64,000 bases of DNA, taken from contig LNKV01000001.1 of assembly GCA_001465935.1 (NCBI GenBank), forward strand, positions 1,116,001 through 1,180,000, read 5' to 3'. The DNA comes from Clarireedia homoeocarpa (taxonomy: Eukaryota; Ascomycota; Leotiomycetes; Helotiales; Rutstroemiaceae). The translations under genes and the position numbers were made by a program. The notes under the pieces were generated by a model. It worked only from the letters and a program-made list of their open reading frames with translations. It did not search any database and was not told where the DNA came from. Positions 1 through 10,114 of this stretch are shown here, one piece after another (position 1 is the first letter of the stretch; each line of letters starts with the position of its first letter).

Positions 1-1
1 T

Positions 2-2041
2 TTTCACACTGCTGTTACCTTCTGCAATGCCTTTATGAACCAGGGAACAACGAATGACAAATTCTTCCGCGATAATTTGGAGTGGTTGGGTAAGGCAGTC
101 AATTGGTCCAAATTCTCTGCTACTGCTGCCCTTGGTGTTATCCACCGCGGTAACCTTTCTCAATGCCGCAAGTTACTTGAACCTTATCTGCCAAGACGGG
201 CAGCTCTCGGTGGATCGATCTACAGCCAAGGCGGTGCACTTTATGCTTACGGTCTCATCTATGCCAACCACGGTGCCGAAGCTCTCGATTATCTCAAGGA
301 GCAATTTAATGAAGCACAAGAAGAGGTTATTCAGCACGGTGGTGCTCTAGGTCTGGGTATTGCTGGTATGGCGACTGGTGATCAAACAATCTACGAAAAC
401 TTGAGGAACGTTCTCTACGCTGATTCTGCCTTGAACGGTGAGGCTGTTGGTCTCGCTATGGGGCTTATCATGCTCGGAACAGGTAATATCAAGGCGCTGG
501 AAGATATGATTACCTACGCTCACGATACACAACACGAGAAGAGTGTACGTGGTCTTGCTATCGGTATGGCTCTGATTATGTATGGCCGACAGGAAGGAGC
601 CGACGAGTTGATCGAAGGACTTCTCAATGATCCTGATCCAACTCTACGCTATGGTGGTATCATGACCGTTGCCTTGGCGTACTGTGGCACAGGAAGTAAC
701 AAAGCAGTGCGCAAGTTGCTTCATGTAGCTGTAAGCGATGTCAATGATGATGTGCGCCGTATCGCTGTCATGAGTTTAGGATTCATCTTGTTCCGCAAAC
801 CTGGAAGTGTACCTCGTATGGTCGAGCTTCTTTCTGAGTCCTACAACCCACACGTGAGATATGGTGCTGCAATGGCCCTAGGTATCTCATGTGCTGGCAC
901 CGGTCTCGACGAGGCCATTGATTTGCTCGAGCCGATGATGAAAGATCCTACCGACTTTGTACGACAAGGTGCTTTGATATCTTTGGCAATGATCATGGTG
1001 CAACAAAATGAAGTTATGAACCCCAAGGTTGCTGAAATCCGAAAGACTTTGAAGAAGATTGTGGCAGACCGTCATGAAGATGCCATGACCAAATTTGGTT
1101 GTGCCCTCGCTTTGGGTATAATCGATGCTGGTGGCCGCAACTGCACAATCGGGCTGCAAACCCAAACCGGCAACCTGAATATGGCAGGTATTGTCGGTAT
1201 GGCAGTTTTCACACAATACTGGTACTGGTTCCCTTTCACTCATTTCTTGTCTTTGAGTTTCACACCTACCTCAATGATCGGTTTGAATCATGAGCTTGAG
1301 ATCCCAAGTTTCAAGTTCCATAGTGCTACTCGACCAAGTCTATTTGACTATCCTCCGGAACAAGAAGTCAAGACGGAGGATGCCCCCACGCTCATCGCCA
1401 CTGCTGTTCTTTCAACCACAGCTCAAGCCAAACGAAGAGCGCAAAAGAAAGAGCGCGCCCAACGAAGAGAAAGCATGGATATTGACCAAACCCCTACAAC
1501 ACCAAAGGTTCCGGCTCCTGCTGATGATAAGATGGATGTCGATGAGTCTGCCAAGGATAAGGAAGAAAAGACTGGCGAGAAGAAAGATGAAGTTGAGAAA
1601 GAATCCCCTGCCGAGACACTGAAGAAGAAATTCGAAAAGGAAAAGGTCGGTTACGAAATCGAGAACATGTCAAGAGTGCTTCCAGCTCAACTGAAGTACA
1701 TCAGCTTCCCAGCAGGCCGCTACAAGCCTGTCAAGAAGCCAACTGGAGGTGTTATCTTAATGATCGACACACAGCCGGAGGAGGATAAGGTTCTGATTGA
1801 GGAGAAGCTAAAGAAGGCTTCTATTGAGAAGGCCGCAGCTCCAACAACTCTCGAAGACATGCGAAATGAATCTTTTAACCTACGTCGTCAAGCCGATGCC
1901 CAGGGTGAGGCTACAGGTGCTCTCTCCGGTGCGGCAGCAGCAGCAGGTGTTTTGACTGCTGTGGATGAAGATGAAGAGGGAGCTGAGGAAGCTACGCTAC
2001 CAGGGGAATTCGAATACTTCACTGACGGAGAGGACGAGTAA
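2..2041 (+). CDS. RPN2: 26S proteasome regulatory subunit Rpn2, 3' part (5' end outside window)
   Basis: Largest scaffold subunit of the 19S base, next to the Rpt ring in cytosol and nucleus. The frame is open from base 2, before the first Met at 35, so the CDS begins upstream; 679 residues are visible, about two thirds of a fungal Rpn2. The first half shows proteasome/cyclosome (PC) repeats, a recurring Gly-Ala-rich helical motif of about 35 residues (e.g. GGALGLGIAGMA, GAALALGI-type segments). A charged Lys/Glu linker with MDID and MDVDE runs follows (about residues 470-550). The protein ends in an acidic tail with the motif EFEYFTDGEDE, which resembles the C-terminal peptide by which Rpn2 binds the Pru domain of Rpn13 (family knowledge). 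Single exon over the visible part. Identity is secure; only the start is missing. Confidence 0.96.
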   Translation, partial: FHTAVTFCNAFMNQGTTNDKFFRDNLEWLGKAVNWSKFSATAALGVIHRGNLSQCRKLLEPYLPRRAALGGSIYSQGGALYAYGLIYANHGAEALDYLKEQFNEAQEEVIQHGGALGLGIAGMATGDQTIYENLRNVLYADSALNGEAVGLAMGLIMLGTGNIKALEDMITYAHDTQHEKSVRGLAIGMALIMYGRQEGADELIEGLLNDPDPTLRYGGIMTVALAYCGTGSNKAVRKLLHVAVSDVNDDVRRIAVMSLGFILFRKPGSVPRMVELLSESYNPHVRYGAAMALGISCAGTGLDEAIDLLEPMMKDPTDFVRQGALISLAMIMVQQNEVMNPKVAEIRKTLKKIVADRHEDAMTKFGCALALGIIDAGGRNCTIGLQTQTGNLNMAGIVGMAVFTQYWYWFPFTHFLSLSFTPTSMIGLNHELEIPSFKFHSATRPSLFDYPPEQEVKTEDAPTLIATAVLSTTAQAKRRAQKKERAQRRESMDIDQTPTTPKVPAPADDKMDVDESAKDKEEKTGEKKDEVEKESPAETLKKKFEKEKVGYEIENMSRVLPAQLKYISFPAGRYKPVKKPTGGVILMIDTQPEEDKVLIEEKLKKASIEKAAAPTTLEDMRNESFNLRRQADAQGEATGALSGAAAAAGVLTAVDEDEEGAEEATLPGEFEYFTDGEDE

Positions 2042-3052
2042 ATGGCGGTGGCAGGAGCAGACAGTGTAATATTAGAAATCTGCATTTAGTAAAGCGCGCG
2101 TTCTAGATGCCGGTCTTTTTTGCTCGGACCACACTATGCATGGACGTGAAGGGCAAGCATGCGATAGTATAGAGATGTATAACAGAGTCTTTTGAGCCAG
2201 AGCAGTTGCTTAGGATGTTGTAATGATATGGTATGATAAGTTACTGGCAGATTAAGCTCGCATCGTCCCATTTACCAGTTCTCTTATGGTGTGGCATATC
2301 CAATGGTAGGCAATTCCCAAAGCCATGGTTCTCTACCCTCCTTAACTAGAAAACTACCTTCCTTCCATGTGCAACCGTACAGTAGTAAAGTATTACGGGG
2401 CTTATCTCTAATCTAGGGCTTCCGGAATGGAGCCGTCAACAGGGATGCTCTGTATCGCCAATGATATGCTCCGCTACTGTAGTATTTGATTTACCGGACC
2501 CGCATGTGAATTCTACAGTACGTATTCGAATTTCTACAACTACAACCCGGGATATGGATAAGTGCTGCAAAAATCTGTAGCTTTCCTATCTCAACTTTGG
2601 CAGGCCAGCAGTACCCCGCTGCGGAGTTCTTCGATAGTTCTGCGGAGAAAATCTAGTGAAATTGCGGCGGGGGACCTGGAGAAAATCAGTAGTGTGCATG
2701 GGGATGGGTACTCTCAACATGCATGTGCAAGGATTCAGATAGCTGGTAACAGCACAGTATCGCAACATGCCATGAAGCGAGGTCTTATTTGTTGGTCTTG
2801 TGTCTTATCAGTGTGTGCTTATGCTGATTATCAAATGTCTGTTATCATGGACGGACGGGGACGGGGTACGAGAAGGCTATTTATTTGCATTGGTCTTGTA
2901 TGACATGCTGTTGTACAGTACCGGCTGGAAGCAAGGTTATATAAACGTCTGGGGATGTCCGGCTTCAGTTTCTCTCTTCTTTCTTGGTTTTTTAACGCTT
3001 TTTTTCTCTCCTTTTCTCGGCTCTTTATTGCATGGCTTGAGCGCGAGCCACC
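2042..3052. other. Intergenic: RPN2 3' end to permease 5' end
   Basis: About 1 kb without a supported gene. Short open frames on both strands have no recognisable protein character. A pyrimidine-rich stretch around 2965-3030 (tttctctctt, tttttctctcc) lies just before the permease start, as is common in fungal promoters and leaders. Confidence 0.6.
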
Positions 3053-5089
3053 ATGCGTGCAATTCCATACGTCCCTTCTGGGAAACAGATCAAGGAGCGA
3101 TGTACGACGATCAAGGCGTGGCAGTTGCCGAAGCAGAAGAGCGCGCTTGCGCCTGAACATGTTTGGACAAATGAGGATATGGATCCGGTGAAACCTGAGA
3201 ATCAAACTTGGACGTTGTGGACATGGTGTGTTTTCTTCGGGATTTACGTCTTTGGGCGGCCTACGGCGGGAGATGAATGAAGAGGCTTGAATGGCCTGAC
3301 ACAAGATAGCCGCGAGGATTGATTGTATGATAGCTAACACATTATGATCTAGGATGGCGTATTGGGCCACTGATACCATCAATTTGGGAACATGGGAAAC
3401 GGCAAGTAGTATCTTGGCCGTAGGCTTGACATGGAGAGATGCTATTCCCATTGTAAGTCCCCTTACCGAATTTTCATCGGTATGGCCTTGAAATCCAATA
3501 CAAGGCTAACTGTTAAAATCAGATGGTTGTAGGAACATCTTGTGTTGCAATTCCGATGGTTCTTAATGGAGCCATTGGTGCCAAGCTACACATACCATTC
3601 TCTGTCGCAATTCGAGCGTCTTTCGGATACTATCTCGCATATTTCTGTATTGTTTCAAGAGCTATTTTGGCTATGTTCTGGTTGGGTGTACAAGGTGCGA
3701 ATGGAGCAGAATGTTTGACGGTTATGATACTCGCTATTTGGCCAAGTTATGCAAATGTGCCAAATCATATACCAGCAAGCCAAGGAATCACTACTCAGGG
3801 AATGATAAGGTACATCACGTCGTTTAGTTTGCATTCTTGAGAGTAATCGATCGGCTGCTCACACAAGTCATAGTTACTTCCTCTTCTGGATTATCCAGCT
3901 CCCCCTTCTCCTCATCCCACCAACTAGACTACGCTACCTCTTCATCACAAAACTCGTCGCTGCACCAGTAGCTGCTCTAGCTACCATGGGATGGTGTGTC
4001 CACAAGGCCGGCGGATCAGGCTCAATCTTCGACCTCGAACCTCGAGTCTCGGGTTCTACTAAGGCCTGGCTCTGGCTTTCCTGTATGTCAGCCGTCACCG
4101 GGTCCTGGGCAACTCTTGCCTGCAACATCCCCGATTTCTCGCGCTACGCACGTTCCTCCAAAGGTCAATTCATCCAACTCCCCTTTCTCCCGCTAATCTT
4201 CACTCTATGCGGCACAATCGGCATTATCACCACCTCCGCTAGCGACGTCATCTACGGCGAAGCGATCTGGGACCCCCTTAAAATCATCGCCAAATGGCTC
4301 GATCTCGGTCATGGCGGACGCGCCGCTGCCTTCTTCGCCGCCACAGCATGGTACATTGCCCAAGTCGGCACGAACATCACAGCGAACTCGATCAGCGCAG
4401 CAAACGACCTCACAGTGCTCTTCCCGCGCTACATCAATATCGAGCGCGGCTGCATTATTGCCGCCATCGTCGGCGGCTGGGTCATCGTCCCCTGGAAAAT
4501 CATCTCCTCTGCCGAAACCTTCCTCGCCTTCATGGGCGGCTACGCCGTCTTCCTCGCACCTATCGCTGGGATTCTCGCGAGCGATTACTGGCTTGTGAAA
4601 AAACAACATATCGACGTCCCGGCGCTGTATGATCCGCAGGGGCGATACAGTTACTGGAATGGTATCAACTGGCGGGCGTTGTTGTCGCTGGTGATTGCTG
4701 TGGCGCCGAATTTGCCCGGTCTGGCATATAGTATTGGGCTGAATGCGGATGGCGGGGACTCGGTGCGGATTTCGGAGGGAGCAAAGAATCTTTATACGTT
4801 TGATTGGCTGTTCGGGTTTGTGGTTAGTGTGGTCGTGTATACAGCGATGAGCTGGATTTGGCCGGCGAGGGGGGCGTTGGTGGAGAGGACGGTGTATGGG
4901 AATGTGGTTGAGGCGGTGGGCGTGCGTGGGGTGGGGAGTGATGAGGAGTGGAGGGGGGTGGAGACAGGAAGGGAGAAGGATTTTGGGAACGTGGATGCAG
5001 TGGATATTGAAACAGAGCATCATGTGAGGAAGAATAGGGAGAGACATGAGAAATCGATGGAGGCCGGGGCAGGAAATTCTGTTCAATGA
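3053..5089 (+). CDS. NCS1-family nucleobase/allantoin-type permease (4 exons, 591 aa)
   Basis: Model: 3053-3225, 3353-3452, 3523-3809, 3874-5089. Introns have GT-AG ends and the frame is kept throughout (TW|MAYWATDTINLGTWE; GMI|SYFLFW). The protein is a plasma-membrane cation-coupled permease of the nucleobase-cation-symporter-1 (Fur4/Dal4/Thi7) family with about 12 hydrophobic segments. Family signatures visible are the N-terminal W-x-x-x-D-x-x-N-x-x-T-W motif (exons 1-2), the QGANGAEC segment (exon 3) and the NIPDFSRYARS loop (exon 4). The C-terminal 60 residues are charged and cytosolic. The substrate (uracil, uridine, allantoin or thiamine) cannot be read from sequence. The length is normal for the family. 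The start at 3053 is the first ATG giving the conserved KPENQTW region. Confidence 0.9.
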
Positions 5090-5423
5090 CCTGGTTGTTA
5101 TGTATGGGCTGTAGCCCCACCAGTATTTCTATTGTGCAGATGTGCAAGTTCTCGAGAATCTTCACCATGCTCAAATATAACGCCCCAAACTCAGTAAACC
5201 GAAAAACTTACACTATAGAAGGCATTCCTGAATCACTAAGCCATCAACCAGACCGACAAGCAGCTTATATTATACAACAATCGCTTTCATCCCCCATTAT
5301 CCCCTAGCGCAACTTCTTGAAATTTTCTCGGCTTATAGCATCTGCTTCTCTTGTCCCCATTTTCACAACCAATCAATTTCTCTCCACATACCAGAATCTC
5401 CCTCTTATTCTACTCACCCCCAA
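5090..5423. other. Convergent intergenic region
   Basis: 3' flanks of the permease (+) and of the long minus-strand gene. CT-rich on the + strand from about 5330 onward. No separate gene seen. Confidence 0.6.
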
Positions 5424-8400
5424 TCAACTCTTCCTATCCATCGATCTCGTCGTCACCCCTACCCTTCGCACTCCCTTTCTCTCCTTACTCCCCCCTACTC
5501 CTAGCCTTACATTTCCCTCCACATCCCCTTTCTCTTTCTCCTCTTCATCCCCCGCCTTTCTCTTCCTAATCCCAGTTTCTGATTTTGCTCCTGCTTTCCC
5601 TCCCTTATCCAGCTTCCCTCGCAAACCGGATCTTCTCGTCTCTGTCACTGTTCCTCTCCCTTTCTCTACCTTATTCCTCTTCCGCATCAGAGCCGCCACT
5701 CTTGCAACGGGCGTAAACAGCGGCGTCTTCCCAATCACGTATGTAGGAAAACGCAATTTTTCCTCTGCTGCGTCGGTGCTGGTGTAGCGCGCTCGGGGAT
5801 TGATGGCAACTGTTTTGGTGATGCCGCGGCGGGCGTTGAGGGGGAGGGGGGCGGTTGTTTTGGGTGTGGTGGGGGTGGTGATGCGAAGGGGGTTTGACTT
5901 GGGATGGGGATGAGTTTTAGGAGTGTAAGTAGGGTAATTGTTGGTGGTGGTAGAAAAGGGAGAATGGCTAGCAGGCGGAGAGTAAGGAGGTGGAGGATCG
6001 CTTGGATGATTGGAGTGGATATTTCGCGTGGGGCTGGTTTTGATCTCGGGAGTGTTAGGCGAGGAGTGCATTTGGATATGAGTATCGCAACCGGGTATCG
6101 GACAGGTGAAGGAGTAGAGCGGTTCATTCCGGGAGTGGGCTTGTTGGTGCATGAAAAGAGATTGGCGGTCGATAGTTGAAGTTGATGCGTTTTTGGCGGC
6201 GAGGTGGTTGTGTCTTGAGGTGCGGGTTTTGCGATCTGCAGATGGTAAAGGTGTGTTAGTGAGTTTTCGAAGTTGAGGAGTGCTAAGGGAGAAGTTGTTT
6301 ATAAAGGTGAGAGAGGATTAGGGGAAGTAAAATGAGAAATGAAGATTAGCAAACCTTCGATACGCCAACGTTTGTCGGCTACCCAGTTGCTCCATTCTGG
6401 AGTTATTCGATTCTCTGCTTGATCACAAATATATCTTGTTTTATGTATTCGCGGTTTCTCTATGGTGAAAGGAAGTGTAGAGGTTGTAGGTGATGGGAGC
6501 GAAGGGTGTGGCGCTGCGGTAATTTGATGCTGGTATTGATTACCCCAGATGACACTATTGGGGACCACTATAAATGTCAGTAATCATTTCTACTCCAACT
6601 GGAAGTTTACTTGCTGTATTCTTGTACACTTCTTCGTCTGATGTATATCTTTGTGCTACTAAGCCAATCAAATACATATAGTCTCCACTCATCTTCTGTC
6701 GTTAGCTCTGTGATCGAATAGATCGCATCCGGCCCATTGCACTGATCAATCAGGGTGAAACGGTTGTCTGCAGGCTCCCAGTTTTGCCCAAATTTGAATT
6801 GCAATGCATTTCTGAAGCTTTGTAGTGACACTCCATTCTTCACAATATCCCAATGTACTGGAGACTCATCGATACTTCCTTCGGTATCATAGATGCGGTA
6901 AACATCGTACTCGGGCCGGAACCAGATACAGGTATCTTTTCTGATGTGAGGACGTATAACGACCCGCAGGATGGCTCGTTTTTCTAGTGTCGTCCATTCT
7001 CTCTTTCTTGTTCCATTAGGACGTAGCCTAAAAAGCTCAATGACAATGGAACCTGTATTTTGCTCGCGGTCAGTATGACTGAACCACAACCTAACTTTCG
7101 AAGGCACCCCATCGCGCTGTGATAATGAAAGCTTGTCGATGATCTGATTCCAAATATCAATATAGTCATCTGCCTCCGATGTGGGACGGTGGCCAATCCA
7201 ACACTCACTGCTTCCAATAAGTCTAATTGCGAAGAGATCCATTCCGGTGGAGAGGTTACCGGGAAGAATACCGCTTTGGATTGAAAGTCGAATAGTCCTT
7301 TCACTATTCTTTCTTTTGGCGATAACCCAGGTTTTGATGCATTCCCATTGATGAGCGCCAATTTTCATGCCACCATATTCAATGTCCAATCTATCTTCGC
7401 CAGCATCCACGGGTAATTGGAAATGCATGGAGCAAAGAGGAACGTCTCGACCAAACAACGCAATAAATGCTCTGTTGAACGCCAATTGCACTTGATTTAT
7501 ACCATATCTAAGGTCCATATCTAATGGCATACTCCAGTAGCCTTCTTCGCTGGTCTTCTTGTTCACCAGCCTGATGATATTCAACGTGTTATCTGGTGGC
7601 TCGAATGTTTTCGGAACCGGATATTCGTCCATGTGCCGTACAAATATATCGACAGGTGAACCACGATCTAGATATTTATTCCTAATTTCGGTCACAAACG
7701 TATTTCGATAGTTCTTTCTGCTAAGAGCAACCGTCGTAATCGGCTCTTCTACAAAAGGATGGATGTCGACGAGAAAACTCCAGTCACTGGTTGGGTCAAT
7801 ATCCAGAAGCTTGAAAGCAGCAGCCTTGAAGCCACTATATGTAGCTGTGAAGACCGCTTTGCCGAAATATGAATGAAGGAAGAACTGCTTCTTCCTCTTC
7901 TTATCATTTGGAAATGCCTTCTTTATACGGTCTTGATCCTCTCTGAAAGCAGGCGGCAACACATCAATTGGTCGTAAATGAGAGATCACTATGGCTGGTG
8001 GGTTATCATCTAATGGGCCTAGTGTATCAAGAAGCCAAATCCACTGTGCGTGGAAATTGTCTCGACTCACTCTAGTGGTGAATTCAAACCTCTGATCGAT
8101 GTCATCCGCAGTTTCTGCTCGGTAGATGTCGATTGAAAAGCTCCAATTGAAATCGGCAGGTTCTTCGATTTTAAGCAATAGGCGAGAAACTTCCACAAAC
8201 TGTTCTTCGGTGAAGGGGTTGATCATGACTTGTCTTTCTCGAGCAAATATCACTCTCCCCTGATCCTCCCTCGAACCGCCGCGCATGCCTACCGTTGTGG
8301 TCCAGGGCGACTCCTCATCCACATCAATCGAACTCTTGCATTCTCCAAATCTTACCCGTAGACCTATATCTATCAGTACGAATATTAAAAAGAAGAAGAA

Positions 8401-9316
8401 ATGAGCAACGAACGTGACATTGTTTGGCGCCCATAGGACCTCAAGTCACACGAATCCAAGGACTCCGAAGAGGTTTCTGGAAGGGGATTGTCCTGCTGTC
8501 GGATTGACGGAGAAGATGAAGCAGCTAACTCATCTTTAGTATCTTCCGCAACAGTCCCAAGCATCATGCGGTCGTTCGTCATTATTGGAGCTACTGGAAG
8601 CCCAAAGTGTACCATTGTCAATTTCGTTGCAACATTATCGAGCTCTCCGAAGAAAGTTCCGCCTGGCGCCAGGTTGGAGTAGTATTCCCTGCTTTCATCG
8701 TCCCCAATAACTTGGATCTCTCTGCTCCAGCCTTGTGGGTTGATGAGGACCTTCTGGTGTTCTTCGTAGTGTTCATCGATAGTGTCAGCTACCCTCTCAG
8801 TCTTAAGGAGATCTGCGATATATGATCGAGTCGCCCGCCACAGAGGGTCAGCGGGGGTTATGTCTGGCATCCACTGAAGATGTCGTCTCTTGTGATTATA
8901 CCGATCGTAGTTCTCCTTATCCAATTCCTGTTCAAAAAATCGGTTGAGAGCATTAGCTTGTTCGTATCGCAACTGAGCTTTCTCTTTCGAAGTAAGAGAT
9001 GTGTCATTGATATGTGCCACAGGGGCATGCACTGGTACAATAGAAAGTGGCATGAAGTAGTTTTTCAAATCTTGCAATTTAGTCTTCGTTGCCTCTGCCA
9101 TGTTTACTGAAGGCATATGAAGGTATGAGAAGAGCTCGGCAGCTTAACGATAAATTTATTACCCGAGAAAATTGAAAAACAATGAAAGAAATAGCCATCA
9201 TGGAATATTTCAATAAACCTTAGACAGGTTCTTTGTCTGCTGACGGAAAAGGGCACTAGCAATAAGATCGTATACGTACTCAGTCTTTCAGCAAATAAAT
9301 CGCTGATGGGCGGCAT
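5424..9316 (-). CDS. Unrecognised large protein (5-exon model, 1152 aa)
   Basis: Model (minus): 9316-9280, 9106-8450, 8363-6611, 6554-6355, 6235-5424. Every junction keeps frame and the exon sum is 3459 nt. Donors are GTACGT, GTGACT, GTAAAC and GTTTGC; a CTGAC branch motif lies in the 56-nt intron 6610-6555. I do not recognise the family. About residues 1-240 are hydrophilic. About residues 250-815 (exon 3) contain diverged internal repeats built on a W-x-x-x-(V/I/L)-D-(I/M) theme (NWSFSIDI, DWSFLVDIHP, GYWSMPLDMD). The last 270 residues are Pro/Ser/Thr-rich, then Lys/Arg/Glu-rich, like a disordered tail. No signal peptide or membrane segment seen. The big exon has no ATG at its upstream edge (its frame opens with GTG at 8322), which supports joining it to the upstream exon. 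The alternative is two or three separate genes (splits near 8363 and 6554). Function unknown. Confidence 0.5.
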
Positions 9317-10114
9317 TGTTGCACCTAAGACCTGTGACAAAGAAAGAGGAGCAGACAGATTCTAAATAAATGACGCTCCAATCAAAATTCATTATTGCTC
9401 TATCGAACACTGGTAGCTGCATTCCTGATGCGGCCAATATTGTCACGAGAAATCATTCACTCACAGGTGGTGAGGCAGAGACCATAACAGTGGGATGGAG
9501 GACACTCATAATAATCGGTGCCTTTGAGCTGGTTAGAAAATATGTGCTTGAGGCAATATTTTACACATATCCTGGCTTTCATCAGGAGGTTCATTCCCAG
9601 CTGGGGTTCCTTCTTTAGCCCGTTCGATAAAAATCGCAATCTGAAAACTTCAGATTTTCTGGTGCACAAATGAAGAGAGGACGCAGAAAATATTTCCCCA
9701 GAGCGATATATGAGAAAACAAACACGCGAAATGGCACTGCTCCTTACTGACGGCAATGAGAAATCTGCAGATACACCTTCTTTATTCCAAAGTAGAGTCA
9801 CGGCTGAAAATATTCACAGTTAGGTCTGACTTGGGAGTGGGATGTTTGATTGCTTACATAATTGACATTTTGAGTCACGTCGCGTTTACTTCGACGCGTT
9901 CTGTGGCTCTATCTGCGTTCCATAGTAAAGTAGAAGACACAATTCCGATCTCAATCAAAGCTGTCATGATATTATTACAAGCACACGAAAAGATCTCCAT
10001 GTATGTATGTGTGTACAACCGCTTATTACCTAAACCCAATGCTACACCACCTTCTCCCCACTGTACTTTACCCTATCAACCTCATCTAGCAGTACACCCA
10101 AACTTCCCTCAAAC
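9317..10114. other. Intergenic
   Basis: About 800 bases between the long unknown gene's 5' end and the 3' end of the GH78 gene. Short open frames only; nothing supported. Confidence 0.55.

Noticed and set aside
887..1243. Minus-strand frame inside RPN2
   Set aside because: Shadow of the PC-repeat coding sequence.
2831..3451. 206-codon minus-strand frame over the permease 5' end
   Set aside because: No recognisable protein character, and it overlaps two verified permease exons in antisense.
4205..5086. Open frame of 293 codons on the minus strand
   Set aside because: It lies wholly antisense to the last permease exon, and its His/Pro/Arg-rich translation is a codon-bias shadow of that exon.
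5317..5787. 156-codon plus-strand frame rich in Leu/Pro/Ser/Phe
   Set aside because: Antisense to the Lys/Arg/Glu-rich 3' exon of the unknown minus-strand gene, which accounts for its composition.
5424..6152. Separate 242-residue gene starting at the ATG at 6152
   Set aside because: The frame is open upstream of that ATG to an acceptor at 6236 and joins in phase to an upstream coding exon, so a longer gene is preferred. Retained only as an alternative.
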